Shown here piece after piece: positions 1 through 5,513 of a DNA stretch of 7,865 nt. The position numbers and the translations under genes were made by a program. Within the stretch, counting starts at the first letter, position 1. Every line of letters starts with the position of its first letter. The notes below the pieces were generated by a model, which was not told the origin of the DNA, ran no database searches, and worked only from the letters and a program-made list of their open reading frames with translations. Origin of the DNA: CAZWCE01 sp964632505 (GTDB lineage Bacteria; Planctomycetota; Planctomycetia; Pirellulales; Thermoguttaceae); contig CAZWCE010000049.1 of NCBI GenBank assembly GCA_964632505.1, positions 1-7,865 of the forward strand. Reading direction: 5' to 3'.

Positions 1-42
1 TTTCTAAACCGACACCGACTTTTACCATCCCCCATTCGCTTG

Positions 43-71
43 TTTGAGGTCTAGTGGTTTGGCAGAAGGCG
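43..71 (+). repeat. left arm of the element's inverted repeat
   Basis: Aligned against the reverse complement of 379-408, this arm matches at about 20 of 29 positions with one single-base gap near 49/50 (hand count). The outer half, TTTGAGGTCTAGTGG at 43-57, matches best. The arm holds the GAGG that could act as ribosome binding site (46-49) and both candidate start codons, TTG at 44 and GTG at 54. If the stem forms in RNA, translation of the S23 gene and of the downstream PglX frame could be masked. That last point is inference. Confidence 0.55.
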
Positions 72-1024
72 ATGGAACTGGTCGAGCGAGTGTATCGAAT
101 GACTCGAGCCTTTCCCAAAGAAGAACGCTACGGCCTGAGCAGTCAGCTTCAGCGGGCAGCCGTGTCGATTCCGTCGAATATAGCCGAGGGGAATGCCCGG
201 AACTCGATGAAGGAGTATCAGAACTTTCTTTCGATAGCACAGGGGTCGATCGCCGAAGTGGACACACAAACACTGATTGCAGTGAGGCTGGGCTATGTGA
301 CGGAAAAGCAAATCGAAACGATCATGAGCCTTCTGGACGAGTTATCCCGAATGGTTCGAGCAATCAAAAGGAAACTTACCCCTCGTCCCTAACCCCTCGA
401 CCCTCATTTCTGCCGGATGCCGATGGGATTGTTCCAATCACCGATTATCCGTGGTTCGAGGATGACGCCGCCGACAGGTTTGAAGAGTTCATCGCCACGG
501 CGTGGCCCAAAGAGCATCTGGAAGAGAACCTCAAATTCGTCGCCGAAAGCCTCAGCCCGAAACGAGGGGAAACGTCTCGGGAAACGATCCGCCGCTACCT
601 GAGCCAGGGCTTCTTCAAGCATCACATGAAGATGTACAAGAAACGTCCGATCTACTGGCTCTTTTCCAGCGGCAAGCAACGGGCGTTCGAGTGTCTGGTC
701 TATCTCCACCGCTACAACGAAGGCACACTTTCTCGAATGCGGACGGAGTATGTGATCCCCCTGCAAGGGAAGATCGACGCCCGAATCGATCAACTGAAAG
801 ACGACATCGCCGCCGCGACCTCGACCGCCCACGGCAAGCGATTGCAGAAGGAACGCGACAAGCTGGTCAAACAACAAGCCGAACTCCTGGCATTTGACGA
901 GAAACTACGCCACTACGCCGACAGGCGGATCAGCCTCGACCTGGATGACGGCGTGAAAGTGAACTACGGCAAATTCGGCGACCTCCTGGCGGAGGTGAAA
1001 GCGATTCACGGGAAGAAGGTATGA
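44..1024 (+). CDS. pglX: BREX adenine-specific DNA methyltransferase PglX, C-terminal part only (interrupted)
   Basis: PglX is the BREX N6-adenine methyltransferase, normally about 1,200 aa. Only the end is here. True PglX homology begins near residue 122 of this frame (FLPDADGIVPI, about nucleotide 407). It continues through ITDYPWFEDD, the LEENLKFVAESL block, HMKMYKKRPIYWLFSS (ending at residue 209), YLHRYNEGTLSRMRTEY, and a charged helical tail to residue 326. This is the C-terminal region, after the catalytic and specificity parts; no NPPY methylase motif is present in the window. Residues 1-121 are an out-of-phase reading of the S23 element and are probably not native PglX. The frame is open back to a TAA at 5-7, and TTG at 44 is its first possible start. 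After the element, the first in-frame ATG is at 626. So the C-terminal part is either a dead remnant, a separately translated fragment, or joined to an upstream part by RNA processing. The stop overlaps the next gene (ATGA at 1021). Confidence 0.85.
   Translation: MRSSGLAEGDGTGRASVSNDSSLSQRRTLRPEQSASAGSRVDSVEYSRGECPELDEGVSELSFDSTGVDRRSGHTNTDCSEAGLCDGKANRNDHEPSGRVIPNGSSNQKETYPSSLTPRPSFLPDADGIVPITDYPWFEDDAADRFEEFIATAWPKEHLEENLKFVAESLSPKRGETSRETIRRYLSQGFFKHHMKMYKKRPIYWLFSSGKQRAFECLVYLHRYNEGTLSRMRTEYVIPLQGKIDARIDQLKDDIAAATSTAHGKRLQKERDKLVKQQAELLAFDEKLRHYADRRISLDLDDGVKVNYGKFGDLLAEVKAIHGKKV
54..392 (+). CDS. four-helix-bundle protein, S23 / 23S rRNA intervening-sequence-protein family
   Basis: The product is 112 aa from GTG at 54, close to the usual 115-125 aa. 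It carries the family signatures: an N-terminal VWQKAMELVERVY helix, FPKEERYGLSSQLQRAAVS, and IPSNIAEG (residues about 39-46), followed by two more predicted helices. The family includes the proteins encoded in 23S rRNA IVS elements and is related to the Avd proteins of diversity-generating retroelements. Their biochemical role is poorly defined, although nucleic-acid binding is suspected. The start is uncertain. GTG 54 has GAGG four bases upstream, and ATG 72 is an in-frame alternative. Family members usually begin a few residues earlier, with a sequence like FxDLxVWQ. Here that would read FEGLVVWQ if one G were restored near 49, so the native start may be lost to a one-base deletion. Base composition looks less G+C-rich than the BREX genes (about half in 241-360). 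The gene overlaps the pglX frame in a different phase. Confidence 0.85.
   Translation: MVWQKAMELVERVYRMTRAFPKEERYGLSSQLQRAAVSIPSNIAEGNARNSMKEYQNFLSIAQGSIAEVDTQTLIAVRLGYVTEKQIETIMSLLDELSRMVRAIKRKLTPRP
379..408 (+). repeat. right arm of the inverted repeat, with a direct repeat inside
   Basis: Two near-identical 12-base blocks lie 14 bases apart: CCCCTCGTCCCT at 379-390 and CCCCTCGACCCT at 393-404, differing at one base. The first covers the end of the S23 gene and the second lies just past its stop codon. Together they form the right arm complementary to 43-71. Such pyrimidine-rich CCCTCG/CCCTAA strings next to S23-family genes are, from memory, a recurring pattern; I could not check this here. 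Confidence 0.6.
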
Positions 1025-2883
1025 ACCAGACGCATTTGCTGGAAGCTTTGGAACTCGGCGAGGATCGAGACCGGGAATACAAGTCTGCGCGGGGCGGACT
1101 GCCCCGGAGTCTCTGGGAAACGTATAGCGCGATGGCGAATACCGAGGGCGGCGTCATCGTGTTGGGGGTCAAGGAAAAATCGGACGGCCGGTTCGAGATT
1201 CAAGGTCTGCCGGATTCGGAGCTACCGAAGCTGAAATCGGACTTCTGGAGCACGATCAACAACCGGGGGCATGTGAGCGTGAACCTTCTTTCGGACCGCG
1301 ATCTGGAGGTTGCCACGGTCTCGCAGAAGCGTGTCATCATCATTTCGGTGCCAATGGCCACCCGTTATCGACGTCCCGTCTTTCTCGGCACGAATCCGAT
1401 GACGGGAACGTATCGGCGGAACTTCGAGGGGGACTATCGATGCAGCGAAACAGAAGTACGCGGCATACTCATGGACGCTTCGGAGGAACCGCCCGACAGC
1501 CGGATCCTGGAGCATTTCGACTTCGACGACATCGACCTCGATACTTTGATGCAGTACCGCAACCGGTTTTCCGCCCGATCTTCGGGACACACTTGGCTAT
1601 CAGAAGATCCCGAGGGATTGTTTCGCAAACTCGGCGGATGGCGTCGGGACCGAACGACGGGGAAGGAGGGGATCACGGTCGCCGGTTTGTTGATGTTCGG
1701 CACCCATTCCGCGATCACCGCTCCGGAAGCCGTGCCTGGTTTTCATTTGGACTATCAGGAGCAGCTCTCTGACGATCCGGCGGTACGCTGGACTGACAGA
1801 ATCACCTTCGACGGGACATGGGAATGCAACATCTTTCAATTTTATCAGCGAGTGATGCCCCGTTTGACCGTCGACCTGAAGATACCATTTCAGTTGGATT
1901 CGGAGCTGTTTCGGAAAGATGAAACCGTTGTTCACGAGGCGATCCGAGAGGCGGTCGTGAACGCCCTGATTCATGCCGACTATTTTGGGCAGGGCGGCGT
2001 TTTGATTATCCGTCGGCGGGATGGATTTGAGTTGTCCAATCCAGGAACTCTGCTTCTTTCGCTCCGACAGATTATCAGCGGAGGAATCAGCGAGTGCCGA
2101 AACAAGACCCTGCAGAAGATGTTCGCCATGATCGGTGGCGGCGAAAAGGCGGGATCGGGCGTTGACAAGATTCGTCAAGGATGGAAATCCCAACATTGGC
2201 GTTGGCCTTGGCTGATAACCACCACGGCCCCCAATCGGGTCCGTTGGAATCTTCCTACAGTAAGTCTCCTTTCCGACAAAACTCTGAAATATCTGCAGGA
2301 ACTGTTCGGTAGCCGTTTCGAGAGTCTCTCGGAGATTGGACGAATGGCGTTGGCACTGGCCTACGAAGAGGGGGGTGTGACGAACCCCCGGCTGCAGCAG
2401 GATTCCACCATGCATTCGGCGGATATCAGCAGGGAGTTGAAATCCCTGGTTAAATCGAAATTTTTGAAGCAATCTCGATCGGGTCGATGGGCGGAGTATC
2501 GGTTGCCCGATCATTCGCCGAGCTTACCCCATAAGGAGCCCCGCTTGCCTGATAAGGAGCCGATCTTACCCCATAAGGCATCTTCGAAGGCTTCCGAAGA
2601 GCTTGCGGCGGAAGAACTTACGGTTCTACGGGGAAAGGCATCGGAGGCTAGGCGATTGCGGCGTCTTCCCCCCGAAAAGACTCAGGAGATTATCGTCCTG
2701 CTCTGTCGAGATCACTACCTGACGGCTGAGAGGCTTGCCGACCTGCTGAATCGAAAGGTTAAAACAATACGCACCCACGTGGGAAAAATGGTCAAGGAAG
2801 AGAAACTTTTTCGCAGATATCCCCAAGACCCAACACGCTCTGACCAGGCATATACCTCTAATTCCGATCTGAAAAAAGACTAA
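1021..2883 (+). CDS. AlbA_2 (Schlafen-type) / HATPase_c_4 protein with winged-helix C-terminus
   Basis: This is a 620-aa protein. Residues about 10-130 form an AlbA_2 domain, with the family motifs DREYKS (17-22) and MANTEGGVIVLGV (38-50). Residues about 300-385 form an HATPase_c_4 ATP-binding domain, with the N-box EAVVNALIHADY (E310, N314, H318) and AGSGVDKI near 377-384. Two winged-helix-like stretches follow, at about 436-495 and 551-600, separated by a linker with a seven-residue repeat (501-521). Proteins of this architecture are usually annotated as putative transcriptional regulators or RNA-binding/ATP-binding proteins. AlbA_2 relatives (Schlafens) cleave tRNA in animals, but nuclease activity here is not shown. 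It is not a BREX core gene. Its place between pglX and pglZ, with overlapping start and stop codons at both ends, suggests it is made together with them as an accessory regulator or extra defence effector (inference). The ATG start is fixed by the ATGA overlap and by the domain beginning almost at once. Confidence 0.85.
   Translation: MNQTHLLEALELGEDRDREYKSARGGLPRSLWETYSAMANTEGGVIVLGVKEKSDGRFEIQGLPDSELPKLKSDFWSTINNRGHVSVNLLSDRDLEVATVSQKRVIIISVPMATRYRRPVFLGTNPMTGTYRRNFEGDYRCSETEVRGILMDASEEPPDSRILEHFDFDDIDLDTLMQYRNRFSARSSGHTWLSEDPEGLFRKLGGWRRDRTTGKEGITVAGLLMFGTHSAITAPEAVPGFHLDYQEQLSDDPAVRWTDRITFDGTWECNIFQFYQRVMPRLTVDLKIPFQLDSELFRKDETVVHEAIREAVVNALIHADYFGQGGVLIIRRRDGFELSNPGTLLLSLRQIISGGISECRNKTLQKMFAMIGGGEKAGSGVDKIRQGWKSQHWRWPWLITTTAPNRVRWNLPTVSLLSDKTLKYLQELFGSRFESLSEIGRMALALAYEEGGVTNPRLQQDSTMHSADISRELKSLVKSKFLKQSRSGRWAEYRLPDHSPSLPHKEPRLPDKEPILPHKASSKASEELAAEELTVLRGKASEARRLRRLPPEKTQEIIVLLCRDHYLTAERLADLLNRKVKTIRTHVGKMVKEEKLFRRYPQDPTRSDQAYTSNSDLKKD
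2521..2583 (+). repeat. three tandem 21-bp units encoding a seven-residue repeat
   Basis: There are three codon-aligned units: 2521-2541, 2542-2562 and 2563-2583. They encode SLPHKEP, RLPDKEP and ILPHKAS. Each shares a core resembling CTTACCCCATAAGGAGCC; the middle unit is the most diverged. The repeat lies between the two winged-helix-like regions of the AlbA_2 protein and probably forms a flexible, proline-rich linker. In-frame copy-number change would alter linker length without breaking the gene. Confidence 0.8.
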
Positions 2884-5513
2884 TGGACAACACCCAAATC
2901 GAAAACGCCCTGGCCCGGCTTTTTGTCAAGGAACGACAGCGGCTCGTCTTCTGGAACGACCCCGAGCGGGAGTTCACAAACGCCTTGCCGTTTATCCATC
3001 TGCCGGACGGGGTGCGACTGCTCCGCCTGGACGAGATCGGTTCGTTCGAAGCCAAGGTGCGGGTCGAAAAAGAGGATCCCCAGGGGCAGTACCTCCTCTA
3101 CGCCCCGACCGAGGAACCGGAATACGAGAACGACTGGCTGCTCGACGTGAGGCTTTATAGCCGCAGCTTCCGGGCCGACCGGGCGTCGATCCTGTTCGAT
3201 CAGCTCGGACTCACCACTCCCACCGTGCGCGACCATATCGCCAAACGCCGGAAGTTCTTCGACAACAAGCAGCGGCTCCAGAAGCTCCGGCCGTTGGTCC
3301 ACGCCGACGATACGGATGTCGATCTCGACCGGAAGATGATTTCGGTCGTGGTGAAGGCGGACCAGCCCGAGTGGTTCCATATCATCCAAACGCTGTACCA
3401 CGGCTTCACGCTGAACCATGGCGACGACATCGACCTGGACCGTCCGACCGACGAATGGGAGCAGGTCGTGAAGTACGATCTCGACGAGCCGTTTTGGGAG
3501 ATGGCTCAATCGATGTTCGGCTACCGCGAAGAGTATCCGACGCTCTTCAACTTCCTGCTCCGTCTGATGGTCACCGATTTCGCCCATCATCTGAAGGGGG
3601 AATTGCCCTCCTCGCTGGGGAACCTACGCTTGCCGTCGGGCGGTCGCCATAACACGGTGGTCTGTCTCGCCCAGTGGCGGGATAGCGCGAGCCGGGGAAG
3701 CAGCTACGACCGGCTTTCGAACTTGGTGGCCGAAACCGTCAAGATGGAGGATCAGCTCTACCATTTGGAGATAGAGTCTCTGCTGGACGTGATGACGTTC
3801 CAGGTGGTCGAGAAGGCGATCGCCACGGGGCTGCGGGATCGGGTGCTGGAGGCCTCCGAGACGGTCAATGCGGAAGATGTCCGGATGCTCGCCGCCGACC
3901 GTCAGGCGGGCCACTGGGCATCGCCGAACGTCGCCGGTGCGTCGGAAGTACCCCGCTGGGGGTTGTATGCCGTCTACGAGGCGTTGGTGGCCGCCGCCGA
4001 TTTCTTTGCCTTGCGAAACGAGCATCGACGGGGATTTCAGTTCGACACCCCCGGAGCGATGTATGCGGCCTACGAGAAGGAACTCTTCAGGTTCGACCAG
4101 CTTTACCGAACGTTTTGTGAGCAGGCCGACATCGCCGAATCGGAGGGATGGGACGTTCTGAAGAAACTACGGCAGCAAGTGGAAGACTGTTACGTGAACG
4201 GCTATATCGGCGATTTGGCCGACCGGTGGGGAAGGTTCGTCGATCCGAAAGGCACGGGGCTTTTGTCCTCGTGGAAGTTGAGGGAGATCCCCAATCAGCA
4301 GCGATTCTTCGAAAGGCATGTGGCACCCCGACTCAAGAAAGCGGAACGACGACGTAGTTTCGTGGTCATCAGCGATGCCCTCCGTTACGAGGCCGCCGAA
4401 GAACTGGCCCGAGCACTGAACGGCACCTATCGATTCGAGGCGGACCTCGGCTCCCAATTGGGAGTGGTGCCGTCGTATACGACGCTCGGAATGGCGAGCC
4501 TGCTTCCGCATGCGACCCTGGAGTACCAGCCCAACGGCAGCGTGACGGTCGATGGGAAACCGACCGTCTCGTTGGATCAGCGAGGCGAGATCTTGTCGTC
4601 GGTGGAAGGAGTCGCGGTCAAGGCGGAAGATCTTCTGGAGATGAAGAAAGATCAGGGTCGGGAATTTGTCAAAGACAAACGGCTCGTCTATATTTACCAC
4701 AATACGATCGACGCGACGGGCGACAGTGCGACCACCGAAGGGCGTACGTTCGAGGGCGTGCGTCGTGCGATTCAGGAATTGATCTCGGTCGTCTCTTACG
4801 TGATGAACAACCTGAACGGCAATCATATCGTCATCACGGCGGACCACGGTTTCTTCTTCACCGAATCGGTACCGGGAGAACCGGACAAGAGCCACCTTCC
4901 GGACAAGCCGCTGGAGACGGTGAAGGCCAAGAAACGATATCTCTTGGGGCACCACTTGCCGGATCATGATTCGGTATGGCACGGCAGCACCACCGTCACG
5001 GCCGGTGTTCGGGGGGAGATGGAGTTCTGGATTCCGAAGGCGGCGAATCGATTCCACTTCACCGGCGGTGCCCGATTCGTCCATGGCGGGGCGATGTTGC
5101 AGGAGATTTGCGTTCCGGTGGTCACCGTGCGGCACGTGAAGGGAAAATCCGTCAGCTCGACGAAGACCACGCAGGTCGCCGTGCATGTGTTGGGGACCAG
5201 CCATAAGATCACAACGGCGCGGCATCGCTTCGAACTGATCCAGATGGAGGCGGTCGGTGATCGGGTCAAACCGATCACTCTGAAAGTGGCGATCTTCGAA
5301 GGCGACGAAGCGGTGACGAATATCGAATCGGTGACGTTCGAGAGCGCCTCCGAGAAGATCGACGAACGAAAGAAGGATGTCACCCTGGTGCTCCAGGACC
5401 GGGAATACAACAAGAAAAAACCATACCGCCTCGTCCTGCGGGATGCCGAAACCGGCGTCGAGCAGGAGAGTGTGGACGTGATTATCGACAGGGCTTTCCA
5501 AGATGACTTCTGA
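2883..5513 (+). CDS. pglZ: BREX alkaline-phosphatase-superfamily protein PglZ (type 1, PglZ-A)
   Basis: The product is 876 aa, close to the usual size for the BREX-1 PglZ. The N-terminal half is the BREX-specific helical region. The PglZ domain (alkaline phosphatase superfamily) runs from about residue 485 to 700. Its metal-binding and catalytic-type motifs are visible: SFVVISDALRYEAAEELARA with D498; VVPSYTTLGMASLLPH with T533/T534 as the likely nucleophile position; IYHNTIDATGD with H606 and D610; and VITADHGFFFTE with D654 and H655. The last 150 or so residues look like a beta-rich C-terminal domain. PglZ is a core BREX protein needed for both methylation and phage exclusion; its physiological substrate is not settled. 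The start ATG shares its A with the stop of the preceding gene (TAATG at 2881-2885) and has no clear Shine-Dalgarno sequence, so translation is probably coupled. The frame is intact with all key residues present. Confidence 0.96.
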   Translation: MDNTQIENALARLFVKERQRLVFWNDPEREFTNALPFIHLPDGVRLLRLDEIGSFEAKVRVEKEDPQGQYLLYAPTEEPEYENDWLLDVRLYSRSFRADRASILFDQLGLTTPTVRDHIAKRRKFFDNKQRLQKLRPLVHADDTDVDLDRKMISVVVKADQPEWFHIIQTLYHGFTLNHGDDIDLDRPTDEWEQVVKYDLDEPFWEMAQSMFGYREEYPTLFNFLLRLMVTDFAHHLKGELPSSLGNLRLPSGGRHNTVVCLAQWRDSASRGSSYDRLSNLVAETVKMEDQLYHLEIESLLDVMTFQVVEKAIATGLRDRVLEASETVNAEDVRMLAADRQAGHWASPNVAGASEVPRWGLYAVYEALVAAADFFALRNEHRRGFQFDTPGAMYAAYEKELFRFDQLYRTFCEQADIAESEGWDVLKKLRQQVEDCYVNGYIGDLADRWGRFVDPKGTGLLSSWKLREIPNQQRFFERHVAPRLKKAERRRSFVVISDALRYEAAEELARALNGTYRFEADLGSQLGVVPSYTTLGMASLLPHATLEYQPNGSVTVDGKPTVSLDQRGEILSSVEGVAVKAEDLLEMKKDQGREFVKDKRLVYIYHNTIDATGDSATTEGRTFEGVRRAIQELISVVSYVMNNLNGNHIVITADHGFFFTESVPGEPDKSHLPDKPLETVKAKKRYLLGHHLPDHDSVWHGSTTVTAGVRGEMEFWIPKAANRFHFTGGARFVHGGAMLQEICVPVVTVRHVKGKSVSSTKTTQVAVHVLGTSHKITTARHRFELIQMEAVGDRVKPITLKVAIFEGDEAVTNIESVTFESASEKIDERKKDVTLVLQDREYNKKKPYRLVLRDAETGVEQESVDVIIDRAFQDDF

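Larger units (their letters stand above)
43..408 (+). mobile_element. IVS-like element carrying an S23/IVP gene, inserted in pglX
   Basis: This segment is bounded by an imperfect inverted repeat (left arm 43-71, right arm 379-408) and contains one small S23-family gene almost from end to end. The PglX homology restarts directly after the right arm, at about 407. Intervening sequences of bacterial 23S rRNA have the same design: complementary ends that form a stem, and a four-helix-bundle protein gene in the loop. That is established for rRNA; its presence inside a protein-coding gene here is read from the sequence. No transposase or recombinase is encoded. Exact ends and any target duplication cannot be fixed, because the upstream body of pglX is outside the window and the left junction may lie left of 43. 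Confidence 0.55.

Noticed and set aside
43..408. Diversity-generating retroelement (S23 proteins resemble Avd)
   Set aside because: No reverse transcriptase and no template/variable repeat pair in the window.
1600..2514. Minus-strand open frame of 304 codons opposite the AlbA_2 gene
   Set aside because: The opposite strand carries clear domain motifs; this one has none.
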